Below are positions 16,922 to 23,378 of a stretch of DNA of 42,061 nucleotides, piece after piece (the first letter of the stretch is position 1; every line of letters starts with the position of its first letter). The notes under the pieces are model-generated. The model did no database searches. It was not told where the DNA came from and worked only from the letters and a program-made list of their open reading frames with translations. The DNA is from Chloroflexota bacterium (lineage in GTDB: Bacteria > Chloroflexota > Anaerolineae > Anaerolineales > Villigracilaceae), in the NCBI GenBank assembly GCA_029782225.1, contig JAKOVF010000152.1, positions 1 through 42,061 on the forward strand, given 5' to 3'. A program made the translations under genes and the position numbers.

Positions 16922-16963
16922 AGGGGCAACGGACTGCATTTTAGCCGGTTTGAAGGGGATTCG

Positions 16964-17062
16964 TCAAGTGACCATCACGTACAAGATGACCAGCACGATG
17001 GCGCCTACTGCTATCACTACCTGGCTGGACGCCCTATTGCTCAAGAGATCAAGAATATACAT
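16964..17062 (-). CDS. 32-residue single-span membrane peptide
   Basis: Minus-strand frame from ATG at 17062 to TGA at 16964. AGGAG lies six bases before the ATG, which is a strong and well-spaced ribosome binding site. The peptide starts MYILDLLSNRASSQ and ends in an unbroken hydrophobic run of 17 residues (VVIAVGAIVLVILYVMV, residues 15-31), enough for one membrane helix. A promoter and a palindrome lie upstream at 17095-17141. The family is unknown. Small peptides of this kind regulate transporters or sensors or act as type I toxins; nothing here decides between these. It lies 171 bases upstream of rplY on the same strand. Confidence 0.65.
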   Translation of the reverse strand: MYILDLLSNRASSQVVIAVGAIVLVILYVMVT

Positions 17063-17094
17063 TGGAGACTCCTTTTCACGGACTCTAAGGAACT

Positions 17095-17115
17095 GATATC
17101 GCTTGCAGCGATATC
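17095..17115. promoter_or_regulatory. Perfect palindrome over transcription start region
   Basis: GATATCGCT (17095-17103), TGC and AGCGATATC (17107-17115) form a perfect 9-bp inverted repeat. It overlaps the -10 box and predicted start of the minus-strand promoter for the small peptide and sits 49 bases from the plus-strand TATAAT. It could be a repressor site or a hairpin at the 5' end of the message. Confidence 0.55.
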
Positions 17116-17141
17116 GTAGCACAGTTCTAAGCCAAGTTCAA
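17113..17141 (-). promoter_or_regulatory. Promoter of the small membrane peptide
   Basis: On the minus strand TTGAAC (17136-17141), a 17-bp spacer ending TGC, and TACGAT (17113-17118). The TGC immediately before the -10 hexamer makes an extended -10. The start would fall near 17106, about 44 bases before the ATG. Confidence 0.6.
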
Positions 17142-17163
17142 TCCAATCGCAGGCAGTGACGGG

Positions 17164-17169
17164 TATAAT
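17164..17169 (+). promoter_or_regulatory. -10 box of the spermidine-synthase-like gene
   Basis: Perfect TATAAT 26 bases before the ATG at 17196, with AAGGAAA as ribosome binding site between. No good -35 hexamer is seen at 16-18 bp, so activator help or an unusual sigma factor is possible. Confidence 0.5.
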
Positions 17170-17195
17170 CCTCCCAACTTATTCAAGGAAACCAA

Positions 17196-18746
17196 ATGCG
17201 ACGCTATCTCCTCTTCACAGTCTTCATCTCCGGCATGACCACGCTCGCGGCGGAACTGGCGGCGTCACGTTTGATCGGGAATGTGTTCGGCACGAGCAAC
17301 CTCGTTTGGGCCAGCATTATTGGCCTGATCCTCATTTATCTTACAGCAGGATATTTTCTCGGCGGACGCTGGGCCGACGCGAATCCAGTGCCGGCCGCAA
17401 TGTACCGCGTCCTTGCGTGGGGCGCTTTCACACTGGGACTCGTGCCCTACATAGCGGGGCCCGTCCTCAGGTCCGCCGCGACCGCATTTGAAGGCTTGAA
17501 CGTTGGCGTCCTGGCCGGATCGTTCGTTGCAGTGCTGATTCTTTTCAGCGTTCCCGTCACATTGCTTGGCACGATCTCTCCCTTTGCGATCCGCCTGTCC
17601 GTCGACGATACCGCGAAAGCCGGGCAAACATCCGGGCAGATCTACGCGATTTCCACGCTTGGCTCGTTCATCGGTACGTTCCTGCCCACGCTGGTCACCA
17701 TCCCGACGATTGGAACGCGCGCGACCTTTCTCGTCTTCAGCCTGTTCCTGCTCTTCGTCGCGCTCGCCGGACTGGGGAGATACGCCAGCATGCGCGAAAT
17801 GTTCAAGCTCCTGTGGATGCCGGCCATCCTCGCGATCGTTGCTGCCGTTTCTGCAGGACAGGCATTGAAAAATAGTCATGGACAGGTTTATGAAACCGAG
17901 TCCGCTTACAACTACATTCAAGTGCAGCAGATCAATGGCTTCACGCTGCTGCGGCTGAACGACGGCGAGGGCGTGCACTCGATCTATCATCCCGACACTT
18001 TGCAGTACAACGGCCCGTGGGAGGAGTTTTCCGTTGGGCCTTATTTTTATGCGAATCGCAAACCGAGTGATGTGAGGCGCATGGCAATCGTGGGACTCGC
18101 AGCGGGAACGGCGGCGCGTCAGGCGACGGCGATCTATCCGTGGATACTCATTGACGGTTTCGAGCTGGACCCGAAGATCGTTGAAGTGGGACGCAAGTAT
18201 TTCGATATGAACATGCCAAATTTGAATGTGGTCATTGGCGACGGCCGCTTGAACCTGGAACGAAGTCCCTATCAATATGACATCATCGCCGTGGACGCGT
18301 ACCGACCGCCATATATTCCTCCGCACATGACGACTCAGGAATTCTTTGCGATTTGCGCTTCGCACCTGACCGATGAAGGGGTTCTGACCCTCAACGTTGG
18401 CTCCGTCCCCGGCGACCGCCGCCTCATTGACGGACTGGCGACCACGATGGCGACCATCTTCCCCTCCGTCCATGTGATGGACATTCCCGGCACATTGAAC
18501 AGCATCCTTTTTGCAACGAAGCAACCGACTTCACAGGCGAACTTCGCAAGCAATTATCTGGCTCTCTCACAGATGTCGGGTGTCCATCCCTTGCTCATCA
18601 ACACCATGGCCGTGACATTGACCAGCCTCAAGCCTGGCTACGACACAACCACCGTTTTCACGGACGACCGCGCACCCATCGAATGGATCGTGAATGACAT
18701 GGTTGTCAAGTTCGTGCTCCAGGGAGGGCTGGAGTTTTTACAGTAA
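17196..18746 (+). CDS. Membrane-fused spermidine-synthase-like protein
   Basis: 516 residues. The N-terminal half has about six to seven membrane segments up to residue 220, beginning ISGMTTLAAELAASRL and containing GTISPFAIRLS, as in spermidine synthases fused to a transporter-like domain. The C-terminal half (about 235-500) has a Rossmann methyltransferase-like fold: VGLAAGT (299-305), the acidic FELDPKIVEVGRKYF, GDGR (348-351) and VDAYRPP (366-372). Classical SpeE proteins have DSSDP-type residues at the last site, and here the downstream acidic residue is missing, so polyamine synthesis is uncertain. The gene has its own TATAAT upstream, and an attC-like element begins at its stop codon. 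Confidence 0.85.
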   Translation: MRRYLLFTVFISGMTTLAAELAASRLIGNVFGTSNLVWASIIGLILIYLTAGYFLGGRWADANPVPAAMYRVLAWGAFTLGLVPYIAGPVLRSAATAFEGLNVGVLAGSFVAVLILFSVPVTLLGTISPFAIRLSVDDTAKAGQTSGQIYAISTLGSFIGTFLPTLVTIPTIGTRATFLVFSLFLLFVALAGLGRYASMREMFKLLWMPAILAIVAAVSAGQALKNSHGQVYETESAYNYIQVQQINGFTLLRLNDGEGVHSIYHPDTLQYNGPWEEFSVGPYFYANRKPSDVRRMAIVGLAAGTAARQATAIYPWILIDGFELDPKIVEVGRKYFDMNMPNLNVVIGDGRLNLERSPYQYDIIAVDAYRPPYIPPHMTTQEFFAICASHLTDEGVLTLNVGSVPGDRRLIDGLATTMATIFPSVHVMDIPGTLNSILFATKQPTSQANFASNYLALSQMSGVHPLLINTMAVTLTSLKPGYDTTTVFTDDRAPIEWIVNDMVVKFVLQGGLEFLQ

Positions 18747-18862
18747 TTAGCCGACAAGTGGGAGTCTGCGCGATTTTTGGCAGTTTTCAGTGCCTCGGCA
18801 GAATTCCGGTTTCGAGCGTTGCCCACATCCCGCCCACTCGCGGCTAACGCAAACCGTTAGGC
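18741..18862 (+). other. Integron attC-like recombination site
   Basis: The right end reads GCGGCTAAC, seven bases (GCAAACC), then GTTAGGC (18856-18862), matching the L'-spacer-R' pattern of attC sites and the GTTRRRY core. The left end TTAGCCG (18747-18753) then AGTGGG (18757-18762) pairs with CCCACT (18833-18838) and CGGCTAA (18841-18847), leaving unpaired bases between the two blocks, as attC hairpins do. The left outer core (R'') is degenerate and overlaps the stop codon of the upstream gene. No integrase gene is in the window. The identification rests on pattern, not a covariance model. Confidence 0.6.
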
Positions 18863-18931
18863 CGCTCTGGCGTATTCCAAATGTACAATTTATAGTACGC
18901 TGTAACGTGACCAATTCGCCAAGGAGATGAG

Positions 18932-19450
18932 ATGAGCCCACTTTGGAAAGAAATCCTTTGGCACCAATTCGGTGCCGCGATTGAGACGCTGCAAAATGCG
19001 CTGAATGCCTGTCCTGAAGAACTTTGGCAAGCGCGACTCTGGCGCGAGGCAGAAGTACAGCCCGAATTTGTCGAATTCTGGTACATCGCCTATCATGCAA
19101 TTTTTTGGCTCGACTATTATTGCGCTGAGTCAGCGGACGGATTCAGGGTTCCCCCACCCTTTACTCTCTCGGAATTTGAGGGCGGTATGTTACCGCAGCG
19201 GGTATATACCAAGCAGGAGCTTCAAACGTATCTGGAATATGCGCGCACCAAGTGCCATGCCAGAATTGAAAGTCTTGTAGACGAAAACGAGCCCCAGCGA
19301 GTTCGGAATAACTGGCGTGTTAAGACCCTCGCTGAACTGCTACTCTATAACATGCGGCATGTCCAAGAACACGCTGCACAGTTGAACATGCTACTTGGGC
19401 AGAAAACCGAGTCTGCGCCTGGGTGGGTCGGGCAGGTTACGATTCGCTAG
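18932..19450 (+). CDS. DinB-family protein, probable former integron cassette gene
   Basis: 172 residues. The fold appears to be the four-helix DinB/YfiT bundle, with the metal ligands His55 (YIAYHAIFW), His143 and His147 (MRHVQEHAAQLNML). Such proteins are putative metal-dependent enzymes, including thiol S-transferases, and many are common in integron cassettes. AAGGAG is well placed before the ATG. Upstream at 18856-18862 is an attC core GTTAGGC, and 25 bases after the stop is GGGCTAAC, which resembles the start of a second attC. The composition looks somewhat more AT-rich than its neighbours. The substrate is unknown. Confidence 0.85.
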   Translation: MSPLWKEILWHQFGAAIETLQNALNACPEELWQARLWREAEVQPEFVEFWYIAYHAIFWLDYYCAESADGFRVPPPFTLSEFEGGMLPQRVYTKQELQTYLEYARTKCHARIESLVDENEPQRVRNNWRVKTLAELLLYNMRHVQEHAAQLNMLLGQKTESAPGWVGQVTIR

Positions 19451-19474
19451 TCCGCTCATTATTTGACCAAAAGC

Positions 19475-19498
19475 GGGCTAACACAGCGTGCAGCAACT
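19475..19498 (+). other. Truncated attC-like 5' end
   Basis: GGGCTAAC followed by ACAGCGTGCAGC resembles the first part of an attC site and comes directly after the DinB gene, where a cassette attC is expected. The rest is missing, and the repeat at 19499 begins in its place. Evidence is short and weaker than for the upstream site. Confidence 0.4.
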
Positions 19499-19588
19499 GT
19501 CATTGCGAGGAGGGCGACAGCCCAACGAAGCAATCTCCCAAGGTGATTTGAGATTGCTTTTGGCGGATAACACCGCCCTCGCAATGAC
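19499..19588. repeat. Dispersed palindromic repeat, family A copy 2
   Basis: Outer arms GTCATTGCGAGG with AGGGCG (19499-19516) and CGCCCTCGCAATGAC (19574-19588) pair with a one-base bulge. An inner hairpin has AAGCAATCT and AGATTGCTT. The same ends and order occur at 3274-3358. It separates the DinB gene from the Lit-like gene and appears to have replaced the rest of an attC site. Confidence 0.75.
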
Positions 19589-19602
19589 ATAGACCAGGAA
19601 TT

Positions 19603-20298
19603 ATGAAACTCTCCCTTCCTTCCATTCTCTCCTCTCTCGTTTCCCTCCTCACCCCCATCGCGCTGATCGGACTGGCACTGCGCGTTCTGCTCACGCCTGT
19701 GTATTACATAGCCGAATACAACATGCCGTACTTTCCGCCGGACACCTACGGCTTTACCAAAGCAGACCGTTTACACTGGACGCCTTTTGCGGTGAATTAT
19801 TTGCTCAACAGTGCGGATATTTCCTACCTGGGGAATCTCAAATTTGATGATGGCTCCCCTCTCTACAATGAGCGTGAGTTGAAGCACATGCACGATGTGA
19901 AAGGCGTGGTGCAGGGCGCGTTGCGGGTCTGGTATTTCTCGCTTGCCATCCTCGCCCTGATCGCCTTCCTCGCGTGGCGTGGACACTGGCTCCCGGCCTA
20001 CCTCAACGCCCTGCGCCGCGGCGGCTGGTGGATGGTGGGACTTGCCGTCGCACTGGGAGCCATTGTAGGGGTGGGAATCACGGTCAATCCGGACGTGTTC
20101 TGGAACTTCTTTGTCTTCTTCCACGGCCTGTTCTTCGAGGGCAATTCCTGGCTGTTCCTTTACTCGGACACGCTGATCCGTCTTTTCCCAATTCGCTTCT
20201 GGGAGGATGCTTTCTTATGGACGGCAGTGATCGCGCTCGGGGGAGGCCTGGCGCTGGCCCTGGGGTTAAAACGATATACCACTGGCAACAGTGTATAA
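19603..20298 (+). CDS. Lit/TIGR01906 (DUF1461) integral membrane protein
   Basis: 231 residues with about five membrane segments (12-33, 107-125, 141-160, 164-186, 202-222). The first extracytoplasmic loop has DGSPLYNERELKHMHDVK (83-100), the family hallmark, with His95 and His97. FFHGLFFEGNSW (172-183) places His174 in the second site. The founding member Lit moves an acyl chain within lipoproteins to make lyso-lipoproteins, and two histidines are needed there. That function is inferred here, but several lipoproteins in this window could be substrates. CAGGAA precedes the ATG. The fabG -10 box lies in its last codons. Confidence 0.82.
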   Translation: MKLSLPSILSSLVSLLTPIALIGLALRVLLTPVYYIAEYNMPYFPPDTYGFTKADRLHWTPFAVNYLLNSADISYLGNLKFDDGSPLYNERELKHMHDVKGVVQGALRVWYFSLAILALIAFLAWRGHWLPAYLNALRRGGWWMVGLAVALGAIVGVGITVNPDVFWNFFVFFHGLFFEGNSWLFLYSDTLIRLFPIRFWEDAFLWTAVIALGGGLALALGLKRYTTGNSV

Positions 20299-20299
20299 T
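20294..20299 (+). promoter_or_regulatory. -10 box upstream of fabG
   Basis: TATAAT overlaps the stop codon of the Lit-like gene, 23 bases before the fabG ATG. No convincing -35 is seen. It would start the fabG-asp23-nusB-tat operon. Confidence 0.45.
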
Positions 20300-20322
20300 T
20301 CCAATTAACAGAGGACAGCATC

Positions 20323-21075
20323 ATGGCTTTAGCACTTGAAAACAAGGTAGCGCTTATTACAGGCGGCTCGCGTGGCATCGGCCGCGCGATTGCGCTGGAA
20401 TTTGCGGCGCGCGGCGCGGCGGTGGTTGTCAACTATCACAAGTCGCCGGAAGCTGCCGATGAAGTAGTGAAGAAGGTTCAGGAAGCAGGCGGGAAAGCCA
20501 CCGCCATGCAAGCGGATGTCTCGGATTTCAAGCAGGCGGATGCGCTGGTCAAGTTTGCGATCGAGACATTTGGTGACCTTTCCATTCTGGTCAATAACGC
20601 CGGCATTACGCGTGACCAGCTGATCATGATGATGCCCGAAGCGGATTGGGATGCTGTTCTCGACACCAACCTCAAAAGCACGTTCAACTGCTCCAAGGCG
20701 GCGGTCAAGCACATGATGCGCAAGCGGACCGGGCGAATCATCAACATCGCTTCGGTGGCCGGGCAAATGGGCAACCCGGGGCAGACGAATTACTCTGCCT
20801 CCAAAGGCGGACAGATTGCCTTCACCAAGGCCCTCGCCCGCGAAGTTGCAGCACGCAATATCACGGTCAATGCCATCGCACCGGGTTTTATAGATACCGA
20901 AATCCTCGATGCGATGAACCCGGACACGCTGGAGGCCGCTCTGAAAATGGTCCCACTGGGACGAAAAGGAAAGCCGGAAGAGATCGCCTACGCGGCTGCT
21001 TTCCTTGCCTCGGACGAGGCCGCATTCATCACCGGCCAGGTACTGGGCGTGGATGGCGGCATGGCGATGATGTAG
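20323..21075 (+). CDS. fabG: 3-oxoacyl-ACP reductase
   Basis: 250 residues, the standard SDR length. The NADPH motif is TGGSRGIG (13-20), NNAG at 91-94, Asn116, Ser144, Tyr157 in YSASK and Lys161, a complete catalytic tetrad. PGFIDTEI and the C-terminal GQVLGVDGGMAM are typical of FabG. It reduces 3-oxoacyl-ACP to 3-hydroxyacyl-ACP in fatty-acid synthesis. GAGGA precedes the ATG. The next genes are asp23 and nusB, and no other fatty-acid gene is adjacent. Other SDR substrates are possible. Confidence 0.9.
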   Translation: MALALENKVALITGGSRGIGRAIALEFAARGAAVVVNYHKSPEAADEVVKKVQEAGGKATAMQADVSDFKQADALVKFAIETFGDLSILVNNAGITRDQLIMMMPEADWDAVLDTNLKSTFNCSKAAVKHMMRKRTGRIINIASVAGQMGNPGQTNYSASKGGQIAFTKALAREVAARNITVNAIAPGFIDTEILDAMNPDTLEAALKMVPLGRKGKPEEIAYAAAFLASDEAAFITGQVLGVDGGMAMM

Positions 21076-21076
21076 A

Positions 21077-21118
21077 CCCTCACCCTTAGTCCCTCTCCCA
21101 AAGCAGGAGACGGGAAAA
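21077..21118. repeat. Dispersed repeat, family C copy 1 (intergenic)
   Basis: Sequence beginning CCCTCACCCTTAG and CCCTCTCCCAAAG, followed by GGAGACGGGAAAA. The reverse complement of 39862-39903, inside the GH13 gene, aligns along its length with a few substitutions. It fills the gap between fabG and the Asp23-family gene. Confidence 0.6.
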
Positions 21119-21128
21119 GGAAACAACC

Positions 21129-21479
21129 ATGACAGATTCCAATACACCAGGAAAAACAACCGTCTCCCCTGAGGTTTTGATGACCATTGCAAAACTCTCA
21201 GCGTTGAGCGTGCCGGGCGTCAGCCGCATGGCGCCGATCGCCGGAGGCGTGAATAGGCTCTTTAAGCGCGGCGCAGGCGATGGGGTCCGGATCGAAACGG
21301 AGGACAACTCCGTTTTTGCCGATCTGCACCTCGTTCTCAAGCAGGATGTCAACATTCGTGAGGTCAGCCGCAACGTGCAGCAGCAGGTGGCGCGCGCCAT
21401 TCAGGAAATGGTCGGCATGGATGTCGGTTACATCAACATCCACATCGATGATATCGATTACGAGGACGACGAGGCCTGA
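21129..21479 (+). CDS. Asp23/Gls24-family envelope stress protein
   Basis: 116 residues covering one Asp23 domain: VSPEVLMTIAKLSALSVPGV at the start, a VADLHL-like strand (VFADLHLVLKQDVNIRE) and VQQQVARAIQEMVGMDV, ending in VNIHIDDI-like INIHIDDIDYEDDEA. Family members are cytoplasmic, often membrane-associated through partners, and linked to envelope stress and alkaline shock; some influence fatty-acid use. GGAAA lies upstream. It is five bases before nusB, an arrangement also seen in Firmicutes, so translation is probably coupled. Confidence 0.87.
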   Translation: MTDSNTPGKTTVSPEVLMTIAKLSALSVPGVSRMAPIAGGVNRLFKRGAGDGVRIETEDNSVFADLHLVLKQDVNIREVSRNVQQQVARAIQEMVGMDVGYINIHIDDIDYEDDEA

Positions 21480-21483
21480 ACGC

Positions 21484-21930
21484 ATGAAACCCCGCACCAG
21501 GGCACGCTCGCTCGCCCTGCAAGTACTTTACGAAATTGACCTGGCAAATCACCCTCCAACCGATGTTCTCAGGGCGCGGTTGGAAGAGATGCCGCTCACA
21601 GAAGACCTGGCTGAATTTGCACGAAAGATCATCTTTGGCGTTCTCCCCCTCCGACACGATCTCGACGAATTGATCGCTCACTACGCACCCGAATGGCCGC
21701 TTGACCAGATCGCGGCCATCGACCGCAATGTCCTGCGAATTGCATTCTGGGAGTTTGCAGTGCAGCGCGAGACCCCGGTCAAGGTCGCCATCAACGAAGC
21801 TGTAGAACTCGCAAAACAATATGGATCGGATTCCGCGCCGCGTTTTATCAATGGAGTACTGGGCGCGCTGGCAGATCACCAATCAGAGATCGAGCAGGCT
21901 TTTAGGAACAAATCGAAGAAAGAAGAATAA
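21484..21930 (+). CDS. nusB: Transcription antitermination factor NusB
   Basis: 148 residues from the ATG at 21484, four bases after the upstream stop. The all-helical NusB fold shows the N-terminal RTRARSLALQVLYEID, the central LPLRHDLDELIAHYAPEWPLDQIAAIDRNVLRIA and the C-terminal PVKVAINEAVELAKQYG with the FINGVLGAL ending. NusB with NusE (S10) binds the boxA of rRNA leaders and prevents early termination. A longer frame from 21280 only overlaps the asp23 gene. The next gene, tatA/B, starts two bases after its stop. Confidence 0.94.
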   Translation: MKPRTRARSLALQVLYEIDLANHPPTDVLRARLEEMPLTEDLAEFARKIIFGVLPLRHDLDELIAHYAPEWPLDQIAAIDRNVLRIAFWEFAVQRETPVKVAINEAVELAKQYGSDSAPRFINGVLGALADHQSEIEQAFRNKSKKEE

Positions 21931-21932
21931 GC

Positions 21933-22343
21933 ATGGAAATTCTCGGCATCGGTCCGTCCGAACTCATTTTTATCATCATCATTGCATTGATCATCCTGGG
22001 GCCGAAGGATATGCAAAAGGCAGGCAAGACCATTGGCAAGTGGCTGCGGACCATAGTGACTTCCGATGGGTGGAAGGCATTTCAGCAGACATCGCGCGAA
22101 TTGCGGACGCTGCCGAACCGGCTGATGCGCGAGGCAAATGAGGAAGTGAACAAGATCGGGAGCGACCTCAGCAAGGACATCAACGCTTCGGACCCCGCCC
22201 CTGCCCGCCGCGGTTCAATGAACATTCCTCCGCGCTCGAAGCCTGCCTTATCTACCACGCCACCGACGCAGAATCCTGAACCCGGGAAAACAGACTCCGC
22301 TCAATCCGAATCCACAAATGACAATACCGAGCCGAATGCGTAA
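21933..22343 (+). CDS. tatA: Sec-independent translocase component TatA/TatB
   Basis: 136 residues. MEILGIGPSELIFIIIIALI is the short extracytoplasmic start and membrane helix, followed by the FGP-like hinge LGPKDM and the amphipathic helix QKAGKTIGKWLRTIV. A long charged and Pro-rich tail follows. The Glu after Pro and the long tail recall TatB as much as TatA, so a bifunctional subunit is possible. It exports folded, often cofactor-containing proteins with twin-arginine signals. Its end overlaps the tatC start and both follow nusB closely. Confidence 0.85.
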   Translation: MEILGIGPSELIFIIIIALIILGPKDMQKAGKTIGKWLRTIVTSDGWKAFQQTSRELRTLPNRLMREANEEVNKIGSDLSKDINASDPAPARRGSMNIPPRSKPALSTTPPTQNPEPGKTDSAQSESTNDNTEPNA

Positions 22344-23241
22344 ATTCTTCACGAGTCTTTGGCGGGTCATCACGTTTCCATTCCGCCTCATTTTTAACAT
22401 CATCGCATTCCCGTTTCGAGGGATCACACGCTTCCGCCGCTACCTGAACACGGAACCCGAAGAACGCCCGCTGACCGAGGTCTTCGCCGATCTTGCCACT
22501 GAGTCGAGTGTGCGCGCGATGATGTGGGAACAGGTGGAGATCTTGCGGAGCCATCTCTTGCGGTCCGTTTTGATGCTGGCCGTGACTGTAGGCATCTCTT
22601 TTCTTTTTACTCCCAGGGTCATTGATTTCCTGGCTCTTCCCGTTGGCGGCCTGGACAAGCTCAAGGCCATTGAAGTAACTGAGTCGATTGGCGTTTTCAT
22701 GCGAGTGGCCTTGCTCTCCGGCATCGGGCTGGCCTTCCCGTACATTGCGTTCGAGCTCTGGTGGTTCGCTGCGCCGGGTCTCAAGCCGCGCGAACGAAAG
22801 CTGGGACTGGCAGGCATCCCGCTGGCCACCCTCTTCTTTCTGGGAGGCATGGCCTTTACTTATTTCGTGATGCTCCCCACGGCATTGCCCTTCCTGCTCA
22901 ACTTCATGGGGATCGAGGCCCAGTTGCGGCCGCAATCCTATTTTGCCTTTGTAACCGGGCTTATGTTCTGGATCGGCATCGCCTTCGAATTCCCGCTCGT
23001 CATCTATGTTTTGACCGCAATTGGATTCATTAAGCCGAATATACTGGCCCAGCAATGGAGAATAGCAGTGGTCGTCATTGCAATCATGGCCGCTGCCATT
23101 ACACCCACGGTGGACCCGGTCAATATGGGTCTCGTCATGCTCCCGATGATTTTGTTATACTTCGTCAGTATCGGCCTGAGCTACCTCGCCTACGCCGGGC
23201 GCAGGAAGGCCGAAGCAGACGAGGCGGAGGCAAGTGGTTAG
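22318..23241 (+). CDS. tatC: Twin-arginine translocase subunit TatC with N-terminal extension
   Basis: 307 residues from the ATG at 22318, or 301 from ATG at 22336; both overlap the tatA stop at 22341-22343. The TatC core begins near residue 68 (MWEQVEILRSHLLRSVL) and has six membrane segments, with FPYIAFELWWFAAPGLKPRERK as the signature loop, FLLNFMG and TPTVDPVNM. Before it is an unusual extension of about 65 residues with an amphipathic FPFRLIFNIIAFPFRG stretch. TatC binds twin-arginine signal peptides and recruits TatA. The gene ends the fabG operon. Confidence 0.93.
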   Translation: MTIPSRMRKFFTSLWRVITFPFRLIFNIIAFPFRGITRFRRYLNTEPEERPLTEVFADLATESSVRAMMWEQVEILRSHLLRSVLMLAVTVGISFLFTPRVIDFLALPVGGLDKLKAIEVTESIGVFMRVALLSGIGLAFPYIAFELWWFAAPGLKPRERKLGLAGIPLATLFFLGGMAFTYFVMLPTALPFLLNFMGIEAQLRPQSYFAFVTGLMFWIGIAFEFPLVIYVLTAIGFIKPNILAQQWRIAVVVIAIMAAAITPTVDPVNMGLVMLPMILLYFVSIGLSYLAYAGRRKAEADEAEASG

Positions 23242-23378
23242 TTCTGCACTACGGGTCACACAGCAATGTTGCGAGAAGAACTCTGCGGCCCGGTGGTGGT
23301 CATGAGGTTGTACAAGCTCAGAGAACGGAATCTGTTGATCGGTCCGCTTTGATGTATTTGCTTTGTTGAGGAGAGTGA

